A stretch of DNA of 64,000 nt from Chania multitudinisentens RB-25 (GTDB lineage: Bacteria; Pseudomonadota; Gammaproteobacteria; Enterobacterales; Enterobacteriaceae): positions 3,720,001 through 3,784,000 of the forward strand of contig NZ_CP007044.2 in NCBI RefSeq assembly GCF_000520015.2. Reading direction: 5' to 3'. Positions 35,192 through 43,985 of the stretch are shown here, in pieces; the stretch's first letter is position 1, and each line of letters opens with the position of its first letter. The notes below the pieces were generated by a model. It did not search any database. It saw only the letters and a program-made list of their open reading frames with translations, and was not told the origin of the DNA. A program made the translations under genes and the position numbers.

Positions 35192-36604
35192 ATGTCTGCT
35201 TTCCCGAAAGATTTCCTCTGGGGCGCGGCTACCGCAGCCTACCAGGTTGAAGGTGCGCATGATGCTGACGGTAAAGGCCCTTCCATCTGGGATACCTTCT
35301 CCCATCTGCCCGGCACCACTTATCAAGGCACCAATGGCGATGTCGCCGTCGATCACTATCATCGCTTCCGTGAAGATGTGGCGCTGATGGCCGAAATGGG
35401 CATGCAAAGCTACCGCTTTTCCATCTCATGGCCGCGCTTGCTGCCACAGGGCCGTGGTACGGTCAACGAAGCTGGGGTGAAATTCTACAGCGATCTGATC
35501 GATGCGCTGCTGGAACACAACATCGAACCGATGATCACCCTTTACCATTGGGATTTGCCGCAGGCATTGCAGGATGAAGGCGGCTGGGAAGCTCGCAGCA
35601 CGGCGGAAGCCTTCGAAGAATATGCTCGCTTGTGCTATCAGCGTTACGGCGATCGCGTCAAACTCTGGTCAACCTTCAATGAAACCGTGTGCTTTATCGG
35701 CTTCGGTTATATCACCGGCGGCCACCCACCGGGGGTGAAAAACCCGGCACGCGCGCTACAGGCTTGCCACCATGTATTTGTCGCCCATGCTAAAGCGGTG
35801 GCGGCATTCCGCACCAGCGGCATCAATGGCAAGATCGGCTTTGTCAACGTGTTGCAGACCCATACCCCACTCAGTCAATCTGCGGAAGATCTGGCTGCCT
35901 ATCAGTTGGCTGAAGGCATTTTCACCCACTGGCTGTACGATCCGGTGCTGAAAGGGGAATACCCGGCACAACTGCTGGCGCAAGCCCAAGCGGTGTGGGG
36001 CGTGCCGCAATTTGCCGCCGGCGATGAACAACTGCTGCGCGACAATATCTGTGACTTTATCGGCCTGAATTACTATAAGCGTGAAACCATTGCCGCCAAT
36101 CATCATGAATCACACCTGACCATGAATACCTCTGGCGAAAAAGGCAAAGGCCATCAGCAAGGTAACGAATTCGGTTTCAAAGATTTGTTCAAATTCGTGC
36201 GTAACCCAACCGGAGTTTACACCGATTGGGACTGGGAGATTTACCCGCAGGGCCTGACCGAAGGCATCATGAACATCAAGGCGCGTTACGGTGATATTCC
36301 TATGTACATCACCGAGAACGGCCTGGGTGCCAAAGACCCCATCATCAATGGCGAAGTGGTGGATGACGATCGTATCGACTATCTGCGCCAGCACATTGGG
36401 GCGATTGAAGATGCCATCAAACAAGGCGCGGACGTGCGTGGCTATTATCCGTGGTCGTTTATCGATTTACTGAGCTGGCTCAACGGCTTCCAAAAACAGT
36501 ATGGCTTTGTGTATGTGGATCACAACAAAGGCTTGGCGCGCCAGCGCAAGAAGAGTTTCTTCTGGTATCAGAAGCTGATCGGCAGCAACGGCGCGGAGCG
36601 GTAA
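35192..36604 (+). CDS. GH1 family 6-phospho-beta-glycosidase
   Basis: A 470-residue cytosolic glycoside hydrolase. It begins with the GH1 signature FPKDFLWGAATAAYQVEGA, has the acid/base Glu164 in STFNETVC and the nucleophile Glu375 in MYITENGLG. In the loop SWLNGFQKQYG, Ser428, Lys435 and Tyr437 match the phosphate-binding triad of LacG-type 6-phospho-beta-galactosidases and glucosidases. The substrate is therefore probably a phosphorylated beta-glucoside or galactoside. No PTS permease is adjacent, so the sugar must be phosphorylated by a distant system. A terminator follows at 36611. Confidence 0.88.
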   Translation: MSAFPKDFLWGAATAAYQVEGAHDADGKGPSIWDTFSHLPGTTYQGTNGDVAVDHYHRFREDVALMAEMGMQSYRFSISWPRLLPQGRGTVNEAGVKFYSDLIDALLEHNIEPMITLYHWDLPQALQDEGGWEARSTAEAFEEYARLCYQRYGDRVKLWSTFNETVCFIGFGYITGGHPPGVKNPARALQACHHVFVAHAKAVAAFRTSGINGKIGFVNVLQTHTPLSQSAEDLAAYQLAEGIFTHWLYDPVLKGEYPAQLLAQAQAVWGVPQFAAGDEQLLRDNICDFIGLNYYKRETIAANHHESHLTMNTSGEKGKGHQQGNEFGFKDLFKFVRNPTGVYTDWDWEIYPQGLTEGIMNIKARYGDIPMYITENGLGAKDPIINGEVVDDDRIDYLRQHIGAIEDAIKQGADVRGYYPWSFIDLLSWLNGFQKQYGFVYVDHNKGLARQRKKSFFWYQKLIGSNGAER

Positions 36605-36610
36605 TTCCTC

Positions 36611-36638
36611 AAATGGGCGCTCCTATGGCGCCCATTTT
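36611..36638 (+). terminator. Terminator after the GH1 gene
   Basis: AAATGGGCGC and GCGCCCATTT form a 10-base stem with a 7-base loop, followed by a short T-rich end, seven bases after the stop codon. Confidence 0.75.
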
Positions 36639-36706
36639 CCATCTGATTGATCTTGAGAATGAACCGAGTATCCTATGCGGTTTTTCCCATCACTCAGGAT
36701 ACCGTT

Positions 36707-37147
36707 ATGACTCAAGCTGAATATTCACGCATCGGCGGTTGGTTATTGGCCCCGATGGCCTATCTGATCGTTACCCTGCTTAGTGCCAGCCTGATGTTGC
36801 TGCTGTACGGCATGGCCATCTTCATGCCCGAGTCGCGCGAATACCTGACCACCAATGCGCAAGCTTTTACCCTGCCGTGGTATTTATCGGTGCTCACTGC
36901 GCTGGTGATGTGGGGTTTTACCTTGTATTTGCTGTGGTTGTTCTGCCAGCGCTCGCAGCGTTTCCCCAAACTGTTTCTGGTCTGGTTGCTGATCACCGTG
37001 CTGCTGGCGATCAAAGCCTTCGCTTTTGCTCCAGTACCGGATGAGATGGCAGTGCGCAGTCTCGGCTGGCCGTTACTGATGGCCGCATTGCTGGTGCCTT
37101 ACATCAAGCGTTCCCAGCGTGTGAAAGGCACTTTTACCGAACGCTAG
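36707..37147 (+). CDS. ydgK: DUF2569 membrane protein YdgK
   Basis: A 146-residue inner-membrane protein with about four hydrophobic helices (GGWLLAPMAYLIVTLLSASL near the start). The ATG at 36707 gives the expected family start MTQAEYSRIGGWLL; the longer frame is not supported. It sits directly upstream of rsxA as in E. coli, although the small gene ydgT/cnu that precedes ydgK there is not seen. Function unknown. Confidence 0.85.
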   Translation: MTQAEYSRIGGWLLAPMAYLIVTLLSASLMLLLYGMAIFMPESREYLTTNAQAFTLPWYLSVLTALVMWGFTLYLLWLFCQRSQRFPKLFLVWLLITVLLAIKAFAFAPVPDEMAVRSLGWPLLMAALLVPYIKRSQRVKGTFTER

Positions 37148-37269
37148 CGCTCTGCTGGATAAATTTTCATCAAAAGTCACAAAAAAGCGCAATATCCCTG
37201 CGATTCATCGGTTGTCGTTAGGCTGCCAATTCCCGATAATAGGCAGCTTTTATTTTTTTAGGCGTTGTA

Positions 37270-37851
37270 ATGACCGAATACCTGCTTTTGTTTGTCGGCA
37301 CCGTGCTGGTGAATAACTTTGTCCTGGTGAAATTTCTGGGCTTATGCCCATTTATGGGCGTTTCCAAAAAATTGGAAAGCGCCATCGGCATGGGCATGGC
37401 GACCACTTTTGTGATGACCCTGGCCTCTGTCTGCGCCTGGCTCATCAACAGCTTTATCCTGATCCCACTGGATCTGGTGTATCTGCGCACGCTGTCTTTC
37501 ATCCTGGTCATCGCCGTGGTGGTGCAATTTACCGAAATGGTCGTGCGCAAAACCAGCCCGGCACTGTATCGCCTGCTGGGGATTTTCCTGCCGTTGATTA
37601 CCACCAACTGCGCCGTGCTGGGCGTCGCGCTGCTGAACGTCAACCTGGGTTATAACTTCCTGCAATCTGCGGTCTATGGCTTCAGCGCCGCCGCAGGTTT
37701 CTCGCTGGTCATGGTGTTGTTCGCCGCTATCCGCGAACGTTTGGCCGTCGCTGATGTGCCTGCCCCATTCCGTGGTTCTTCCATCGCGCTGATCACCGCC
37801 GGATTAATGTCGTTGGCCTTTATGGGCTTTACCGGGTTGGTGAAATTCTAA
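37270..37851 (+). CDS. rsxA: Electron transport complex subunit RsxA
   Basis: An integral membrane subunit of the Rsx/Rnf complex, which in E. coli keeps SoxR reduced. The 193 residues are the same length as E. coli RsxA and nearly the same sequence (LLLFVGTVLVNNFVLVKFLG, LCPFMGVSKKLE, ITTNCAVLGVALLNVNLGYN), with six helices. The conserved Cys pair near LGLCPF and TTNCAV is thought to hold an Fe-S cluster within the membrane. It overlaps rsxB by one base. Confidence 0.97.
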   Translation: MTEYLLLFVGTVLVNNFVLVKFLGLCPFMGVSKKLESAIGMGMATTFVMTLASVCAWLINSFILIPLDLVYLRTLSFILVIAVVVQFTEMVVRKTSPALYRLLGIFLPLITTNCAVLGVALLNVNLGYNFLQSAVYGFSAAAGFSLVMVLFAAIRERLAVADVPAPFRGSSIALITAGLMSLAFMGFTGLVKF

Positions 37852-38423
37852 TGACTGCTTTGTGGATCGCCATTGCCGCATTAAGTGCATTAGGCCTGCT
37901 GTTTGGCGTGGTATTGGGATTTGCCGCCCGCCGTTTTGAGGTGGAAGAAGACCCGGTTGCCGAGCAGGTGGATGAAATTCTGCCGCAAAGCCAATGTGGG
38001 CAATGCGGTTATCCCGGTTGCCGCCCGTATGCCGAAGCCGTTGCCAACGGTGAGATGATCAACAAATGTGCCCCTGGTGGTGAACAGGTAATGCTGAAAC
38101 TGGCAGAGCTGCTCAACGTTGAACCGCAACCGCTCGGTGATGAAGCGGTTGCTGAACCAGTGCGGAAAGTGGCGTTTATTGACGAAGCCAACTGCATCGG
38201 CTGCACCAAGTGCATTCAGGCTTGCCCGGTTGATGCCATCGTTGGCGCAACGCGCGCCATGCACACTGTAATTACCGATCTCTGTACCGGCTGTGACCTG
38301 TGCGTCGCGCCCTGCCCAACTGATTGTATTGAAATGAAACCGGTCGCGACCACTACCGCTAATTGGAAGTGGGATATGCAAGCCATTCCGGTGCAAGTGA
38401 TTCACGTGGAGCAACATGTTTAA
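37851..38423 (+). CDS. rsxB: Electron transport complex subunit RsxB (Fe-S protein)
   Basis: A 190-residue ferredoxin-like subunit. It has an N-terminal membrane helix, a four-Cys cluster (CGQCGYPGCRPYAEAV with a later CAPGG), then two [4Fe-4S] ferredoxin motifs CIGCTKCIQACP and CTGCDLCVAPCP. It passes electrons within the Rsx complex. It overlaps rsxC by eight bases. Confidence 0.97.
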   Translation: MTALWIAIAALSALGLLFGVVLGFAARRFEVEEDPVAEQVDEILPQSQCGQCGYPGCRPYAEAVANGEMINKCAPGGEQVMLKLAELLNVEPQPLGDEAVAEPVRKVAFIDEANCIGCTKCIQACPVDAIVGATRAMHTVITDLCTGCDLCVAPCPTDCIEMKPVATTTANWKWDMQAIPVQVIHVEQHV

Positions 38424-40284
38424 TCTGTTCAGCGCCTTCAAAAAAGACCGGATTTGGGATTTCGACGGGGGAATTCATCCACCCGAGATGAAAACCCAAT
38501 CCAGTGGTGTGCCGCTGCGCGTGCTTCCCCTGCCCGACATTTTTATTATCCCGCTACAACAGCATTTAGGGCCGGAAGGCGAACTGTGCGTGAAAGCCGG
38601 TGACCAGGTACTGAAAGGCCAGCCCCTCACTTTTGGCCGTGGCCGTACATTGCCGGTACATGCCCCTACGTCGGGCACCATTCGCGCTATTGAACCGCAC
38701 GTAACCGCTCACCCTTCTGGGCTGGCCGAACTGTGCGTGATCATTGAGCCAGATGGTGAAGACCACTGGTGTGAGTTGACCCCGGTAGCAGATTACCGCC
38801 AATTAGATGCCGCCGATCTTATCCAACGCATTCATCAGGCCGGGATTGCAGGCCTGGGTGGTGCCGGTTTCCCAACCGCCAGTAAACTACAAGGCGGCCA
38901 CGGTGTAGAAACCCTGATCCTGAATGCTGCCGAATGTGAACCCTACATTACCGCCGACGATCGGCTGATGCAGGAACATGCCGATCAAATCATTGAAGGT
39001 ACTCAGATTCTGCGCCATCTGCTGCAACCCAGAGTGACGCTGATCGGCATTGAGGACAACAAACCGCAGGCCATCGCCGCCTTAAAAATAGCGCTGCGCG
39101 ATCGGCAGGACATTGTGTTACGGGTGATCCCCACCAAATATCCTTCTGGCGGGGCCAAACAGTTAACTAAAATCCTGACCGGCAAAGAAGTGCCTCATGG
39201 CAAACACTCCTCGGCGATTGGCGTTTTAATGCAGAACGTTGGCACTGCGTTTGCCATCAAACGTGCGATTATTGATGGTGAACCATTGATTGAGCGCGTG
39301 GTCACCCTAACGGGCGATGCGATGAGCAAACCGGGCAATGTCTGGGCGCGCCTCGGCACGCCGGTGCAGCATCTGTTATCTTTCGGTGGCTTTCAGCCAC
39401 AGCCGCAGCAGACAGTGATTATGGGTGGCCCGCTGATGGGCTTTACCCTCCCCACGCTGAACGTGCCGGTGGTAAAAATCAGCAATTGCCTGCTGGCCCC
39501 TGCGGCCAACGAAATGGCACTTCAGGAACCGGAGCAATCCTGTATCCGCTGCGGATTATGCGTTGACGCCTGCCCGGCCGGTCTGTTACCGCAGCAGCTT
39601 TATTGGTTCAGCCGGGGTAAAGAGCACGAAAAAGCACGTAACCACAATTTATCCGACTGCATTGAATGCGGTGCCTGTGCCTATGTTTGCCCCAGTAATA
39701 TTCCGCTGGTGCAGTATTACCGCCAAGAGAAGGCCGAAATCAAAGCGCTGGATCAGGAAGCAGCACGTACCGCAGAAGCCAAAGCACGCTACGAAGCCAA
39801 GCTGGCCCGTTTAGAGCGAGAAAAACTGGCGCGCGAAGAACGCCATAAAAAAGCCGCGGTAAAACTGACCGACAGCGATCAGGATACCGTCAATGCCGCT
39901 TTAGCCCGCGTTCGTAGCAAAAAACTTGAGGCTGTTGGTGTAGTGATGGCTGGGCAGGAACCGGATAACAGCGCTGCCATTGCAGCCCGCGAAGCGCGTA
40001 AATTACAGGCCAGGGAACGTAAGGCCCTGTCAGCACAGGCAGCAACCGCTGAACAGCTAACGGAAGAGAGCGATCCGCGCAAGGCCGCCGTTGCCGCAGC
40101 GCTCGCTCGCGTAAAAGCCAAGAAAGCTGCGCAGCAGCAATTAGCCGCAACTGAGGTTCAAATTACCGCAACCGCCGCAGAAGATGATCCACGCAAAGCC
40201 GCCGTGGCCGCCGCCATCGCCCGCGTAAAGGCCAAGAAAGCCGCGCAGCAGCACATTAGCGCAGATAAAGAATCGGTAAGATAA
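38416..40284 (+). CDS. rsxC: Electron transport complex subunit RsxC
   Basis: The 622-residue NADH/FMN- and Fe-S-binding subunit. Blocks include GLGGAGFPTASKLQ, NAAECEPYITADDRLMQEHA and two [4Fe-4S] motifs CIRCGLCVDACP and CIECGACAYVCP. The Ala/Lys-rich C-terminus carries two DPRKAAVAAA-type repeats; E. coli RsxC is about 740 residues with more such repeats, so this tail is short. A strong bidirectional hairpin follows immediately, and the next gene is on the opposite strand, which separates rsxABC from rsxDGE. Confidence 0.95.
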   Translation: MFNLFSAFKKDRIWDFDGGIHPPEMKTQSSGVPLRVLPLPDIFIIPLQQHLGPEGELCVKAGDQVLKGQPLTFGRGRTLPVHAPTSGTIRAIEPHVTAHPSGLAELCVIIEPDGEDHWCELTPVADYRQLDAADLIQRIHQAGIAGLGGAGFPTASKLQGGHGVETLILNAAECEPYITADDRLMQEHADQIIEGTQILRHLLQPRVTLIGIEDNKPQAIAALKIALRDRQDIVLRVIPTKYPSGGAKQLTKILTGKEVPHGKHSSAIGVLMQNVGTAFAIKRAIIDGEPLIERVVTLTGDAMSKPGNVWARLGTPVQHLLSFGGFQPQPQQTVIMGGPLMGFTLPTLNVPVVKISNCLLAPAANEMALQEPEQSCIRCGLCVDACPAGLLPQQLYWFSRGKEHEKARNHNLSDCIECGACAYVCPSNIPLVQYYRQEKAEIKALDQEAARTAEAKARYEAKLARLEREKLAREERHKKAAVKLTDSDQDTVNAALARVRSKKLEAVGVVMAGQEPDNSAAIAAREARKLQARERKALSAQAATAEQLTEESDPRKAAVAAALARVKAKKAAQQQLAATEVQITATAAEDDPRKAAVAAAIARVKAKKAAQQHISADKESVR

Positions 40285-40289
40285 GTTCG

Positions 40290-40312
40290 GTGCCTTGCCT
40301 TACGCAAGGCAC
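40290..40312. terminator. Bidirectional terminator splitting the rsx operon
   Basis: GTGCCTTGC and GCAAGGCAC form a 9-base stem with a 5-base loop, followed by GTTTAATC on the plus strand. It lies six bases after rsxC and just before the convergent regulator stop. Confidence 0.75.
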
Positions 40313-40314
40313 GT

Positions 40315-41208
40315 TTAATCAATGGAAATCAGGTAGGTGTAATTGATATCGATCTGGCGCAGTTTGGCATCTTGATGCCACTCTTTGGTCTCAAGCATCT
40401 CCATTTCCACGCTCCCTTTGACTTCATTAAGTAGCCCGGGTCTCACATTAGTGAGCAGGTAAGAAACAAACTGACCACACTCTTTCGCCGTTCCCTGATG
40501 AGTAATAGAGATATAATCCCGCCCTGGAACATGAATATTATCAATATGATGACCAGAAAGAATATCTTTCTTGTGTTCGGGCTCCACTGCTATGGTATGC
40601 GTAGATAAACACTCATCGCTACCACATTCGCGCGAAGAATGAATGCTGAAAACTTTGCGGCACTCAACATTCAGCCCCCGGAAGAAATCTTTGAGGATCT
40701 CGGTTTTCATGGCCACACAGGAAGAAGGCTCGAACTCCTCCGAGACGGCAAACTCCAGTTCACGCGTGAAGCCGACCAAATGCATATCCGGCAACGTCAG
40801 CCGTTTCACTTCCGGGTAAAAATTCGCATCGTAGCGAACGTCAAAATTGAAACGCGGTACCAGGTTTTTCACATCCCATTTGTTCATCGTGCGGTAGCGG
40901 TTGGGGGTGATACCAAATCGCTGTTTGAACATCCGGGTAAACGTCTGCTGAGAGTCAAAACCCAACTCATCCGAGATATCAATAATTGAGCGATGAGTGA
41001 TGCGCAGCGCAACAGCTGCGCGGGTAAGAATGCGCGAACGAATATAGGTAGCAAGCTGGATACCCGTAATGCGTTTGAATTTGCGTTGCAGATGCCATTT
41101 GGAATAACCGGAAATACGCGCAACTGCATCAAGATTCGGGCGAGTTTCCAAATGAATTTCGACCCATTCAATCAGCTCTTCAATAAAAAATATATCTTCA
41201 TTCGTCAT
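40315..41208 (-). CDS. Rob/SoxS-like AraC-family regulator with GyrI-like domain
   Basis: A 297-residue transcription factor. The N-terminal AraC-type HTH (residues 1-105) resembles Rob, SoxS and RamA: ISGYSKWHLQRKFKRITGI and DISDELGFDSQQTFTRMFKQ, then RFGITPNRYR. Residues 120-297 look like the GyrI-like effector domain of Rob (LPDMHLVGFTRELEF, PGRDYISITHQG). It is antisense between rsxC and rsxD, an unusual place. Rob-like proteins respond to hydrophobic compounds and control stress and efflux genes; the ligand here is unknown. It is probably a paralogue, not rob itself. Confidence 0.85.
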   Translation of the reverse strand: MTNEDIFFIEELIEWVEIHLETRPNLDAVARISGYSKWHLQRKFKRITGIQLATYIRSRILTRAAVALRITHRSIIDISDELGFDSQQTFTRMFKQRFGITPNRYRTMNKWDVKNLVPRFNFDVRYDANFYPEVKRLTLPDMHLVGFTRELEFAVSEEFEPSSCVAMKTEILKDFFRGLNVECRKVFSIHSSRECGSDECLSTHTIAVEPEHKKDILSGHHIDNIHVPGRDYISITHQGTAKECGQFVSYLLTNVRPGLLNEVKGSVEMEMLETKEWHQDAKLRQIDINYTYLISID

Positions 41209-41565
41209 TATTATATGTTCACTACCTGAATAATACTCTGAATACTAACCTACATAGGTTCTATGAAAGTTGTTATTTTGTGCGAAGAAACGTACTAGAA
41301 ATAACATGTTAGTTGTATCAATGACAACCTTTGCCGAACGTTTTTCAGCCAAAAAATCTGCTGTAATAGATTAACCTTGCGCATGTATGGCGGAAAAATT
41401 CAGATATGCCGTTGGTGAACACCTCTTTTCGCCCCAAAAGCTGAATATCCTTATCATTAGGACGTATTACCCTCCGCATGAATAAGGTAGAATGCTGCGC
41501 TGTAATTTTCCCCGGCGCTCGTAGCAAAAGCGCTGTGAACGTGCTGATCAAATGGTAGTGATTCT
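41209..41565. promoter_or_regulatory. Divergent control region of the Rob-like gene and rsxDGE-nth
   Basis: No gene is seen in these 357 bases. AACCTA-CA-TAGGTT (41247-41260) is a perfect 14-base palindrome 39 bases upstream of the regulator start and may be its operator. TAGAAT near 41486, with TTACCC 15 bases upstream, is a weak candidate for an rsxD promoter, which is needed because a terminator follows rsxC. Confidence 0.45.
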
Positions 41566-42651
41566 ATGAAGTTCAGGCCGATACAACAAACAGCCGCCAA
41601 AGGCTTACACATCGCCAGCTCTCCTTTTACCCACAACCAGCAAAGCACTAGCCGGATCATGCTGTGGGTGATGTTGGCCTGTATTCCCGGTATGGTCGCG
41701 CAGGTGTGGTTCTTCGGTTATGGCAACCTGGTGCAAACCGTGCTGGCAATGATAACGGCACTGTTGGCGGAAGCGGCCGTTCTCGCGCTGCGTAAACAAC
41801 CGGTACGCGCCCGCCTGGCGGATAATTCCGCCCTGCTCACCGCGCTCTTATTAGGGATCAGTCTGCCGCCGCTGGCCCCCTGGTGGATGATCGTGCTGGG
41901 CACCGCTTTTGCGATTGTCATCGCAAAACAACTCTATGGCGGCCTGGGGCAAAACCCATTCAACCCGGCGATGGTCGGTTACGTCGTCCTCCTGATTTCC
42001 TTTCCGGTACAGATGACCAGTTGGCTGCCCCCTGAAGAATTGCGTGCTGTCACGCTTTCATTACAGGATACCTTGCTGAGCATTTTCAGCGGGCACACCA
42101 CTCAGGGTGCAACCATCCATCAATTACAACTGGGGATCGACGGCATCAGCCAGGCTACACCGCTTGATGGCTTTAAAACCGGTCTGCGCAGTGGTCACTC
42201 GGTGGAACAGGTCTTACAGCAACCGCTATTCAGCGGTGGGTTTGCCGGGCTCGGTTGGCAGTGGGTTAACCTGGGCTTTCTGGCTGGGGGGCTGTTTATG
42301 CTGGGCCGCAGGCTGATTCACTGGCAAATCCCTTTCAGTATGCTGGCGGTTCTTGCCCTGTGTTCAGGGCTAGCCTGGATGCTGGAACCCACGCATCAGG
42401 CGTCGCCACTGATCCATCTGTTTTCAGGTGCCACCATGTTGGGCGCTTTCTTTATCGCTACCGATCCGGTCAGCGCTTCAACTACGCCCAAAGGCCGGCT
42501 GATTTATGGTTCCTTGATTGGCCTGCTGGTTTGGTTAATCCGCGCCTACGGCGGCTATCCAGACGGTGTGGCTTTTGCCGTCTTGCTGGCCAATATCACC
42601 GTGCCGTTAATCGATCACTACACGCAGCCGCGCGTATATGGCCACCGCTAA
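41566..42651 (+). CDS. rsxD: Electron transport complex subunit RsxD
   Basis: A 361-residue membrane subunit carrying covalent FMN. The flavinylation threonine is T198 in GIDGISQATPLD, equivalent to T187 in E. coli. Other conserved blocks are QLYGGLGQNPFNPAMVGYVV and LFSGATMLGAFFIATDPVSA. The protein has about nine helices. It lies ten bases before rsxG but is separated from rsxC by an opposite-strand gene. Confidence 0.96.
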   Translation: MKFRPIQQTAAKGLHIASSPFTHNQQSTSRIMLWVMLACIPGMVAQVWFFGYGNLVQTVLAMITALLAEAAVLALRKQPVRARLADNSALLTALLLGISLPPLAPWWMIVLGTAFAIVIAKQLYGGLGQNPFNPAMVGYVVLLISFPVQMTSWLPPEELRAVTLSLQDTLLSIFSGHTTQGATIHQLQLGIDGISQATPLDGFKTGLRSGHSVEQVLQQPLFSGGFAGLGWQWVNLGFLAGGLFMLGRRLIHWQIPFSMLAVLALCSGLAWMLEPTHQASPLIHLFSGATMLGAFFIATDPVSASTTPKGRLIYGSLIGLLVWLIRAYGGYPDGVAFAVLLANITVPLIDHYTQPRVYGHR

Positions 42652-42660
42652 GGAGTCATC

Positions 42661-43290
42661 ATGCTGAATTCAATGAGAAAGCATGGCATCACCCTGGCAG
42701 TGTTTGCCGCGGTGACTACCGGTTTGACCGCCGTAGTCTACACCTTGACCAAAACCACCATTGCCCACCAAGCAGCGCTTCAGCAAAAAACGCTGCTGGA
42801 TCAGGTAGTGCCACCGGAACATTATGATAACGATATGCAAAGCGAATGCTTTGTAGTGAGCGACCCGGCCTTGGGCAACGGTGCTCCGCATCGGCTGTAT
42901 TTGGCACGTAAAAACGGCCAGCCCGTTGCTGCTGCCCTGGAAACCACCGCTCCTGATGGTTACTCTGGCGCTATTCAATTGCTGGTAGGTGCTGATTTCA
43001 ACGGTACTGTGCTGGGAGTCCGCGTTGTGGAGCATCATGAAACACCGGGGCTTGGTGATAAAATTGAACTACGGATCGCCGACTGGATCACCCTTTTCAG
43101 CGGTAAAAAAATCGCAGGCCCTGATGACCCGAAATGGGCGGTCAAGAAAGATGGCGGTATGTTCGATCAGTTTACCGGTGCCACCATCACCCCACGGGCA
43201 GTAGTCAACGCCGTGCGCCGCACAGCGTTGTATATGGAAACGCTGCCGTCTACACTGAGCACCTTACCCATCTGTGGAGCCAGCGAATGA
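42661..43290 (+). CDS. rsxG: Electron transport complex subunit RsxG
   Basis: A 209-residue subunit with one N-terminal membrane helix and a periplasmic FMN-binding domain. The flavin is attached to the threonine in DQFTGATITPRAVV. The block VVEHHETPGLGDKIE is typical of RnfG/NqrC proteins. It overlaps rsxE by four bases. Confidence 0.95.
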   Translation: MLNSMRKHGITLAVFAAVTTGLTAVVYTLTKTTIAHQAALQQKTLLDQVVPPEHYDNDMQSECFVVSDPALGNGAPHRLYLARKNGQPVAAALETTAPDGYSGAIQLLVGADFNGTVLGVRVVEHHETPGLGDKIELRIADWITLFSGKKIAGPDDPKWAVKKDGGMFDQFTGATITPRAVVNAVRRTALYMETLPSTLSTLPICGASE

Positions 43291-43985
43291 GTGAAGCAAA
43301 AGAGTTAATTATTCAAGGGTTGTGGAAAAACAACTCTGCGCTGGTGCAATTATTGGGCCTGTGCCCACTGCTCGCCGTCACCTCAACCGCCACCAACGCG
43401 TTGGGGCTGGGGCTGGCCACCACGCTGGTGTTGACCATCACCAACGGTTCCATTTCTGCCCTGCGCCGCTGGGTGCCCAGTGAAGTGCGTATTCCGATTT
43501 ATGTCATGATCATCGCGGCAGCGGTGAGCGTCGTGCAGATGTTGATCAACGCTTATGCGTTTGGCCTGTACCAGTCTTTGGGGATTTTCATCCCGTTGAT
43601 CGTCACCAACTGTATCGTGGTAGGCCGTGCCGAAGCCATCGCAGCAAGAAAACCGGTCGGTCTGTCCTTAATCGATGGAATGGCTATCGGTTTGGGAGCC
43701 ACGGGCGCGATGTTCGTGCTGGGGGCAATGCGCGAATTAATCGGCAACGGTACTCTGTTCGATGGTGCCGATATGTTGCTCGGCGATTGGGCCAAGGTAC
43801 TGCGCATTGAAGTCGTGCATTTTGACACCCCTTTCCTGCTGGCAATGCTGCCTCCGGGCGCATTTATCGGCCTGGGGCTGATGCTGGCAACCAAATATCT
43901 GATTGACGAGAAAATGAAGGCACGCAAAGCCGCACGCTTGCTGACTGAAGGCAAAATGGAACAAGGGCACGCAGAGAAAGCGTAA
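43287..43985 (+). CDS. rsxE: Electron transport complex subunit RsxE
   Basis: A 232-residue integral membrane subunit homologous to RsxA/NqrD. The ATG at 43287 overlaps the rsxG stop, and MSEAKELIIQGLWKNNSALV is the family start; the longer frame is discarded. Conserved blocks are LLGLCPLLAVTSTATNALGL and FIPLIVTNCIVVGRAEAIA. It overlaps nth by one base. Confidence 0.95.
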   Translation: MSEAKELIIQGLWKNNSALVQLLGLCPLLAVTSTATNALGLGLATTLVLTITNGSISALRRWVPSEVRIPIYVMIIAAAVSVVQMLINAYAFGLYQSLGIFIPLIVTNCIVVGRAEAIAARKPVGLSLIDGMAIGLGATGAMFVLGAMRELIGNGTLFDGADMLLGDWAKVLRIEVVHFDTPFLLAMLPPGAFIGLGLMLATKYLIDEKMKARKAARLLTEGKMEQGHAEKA

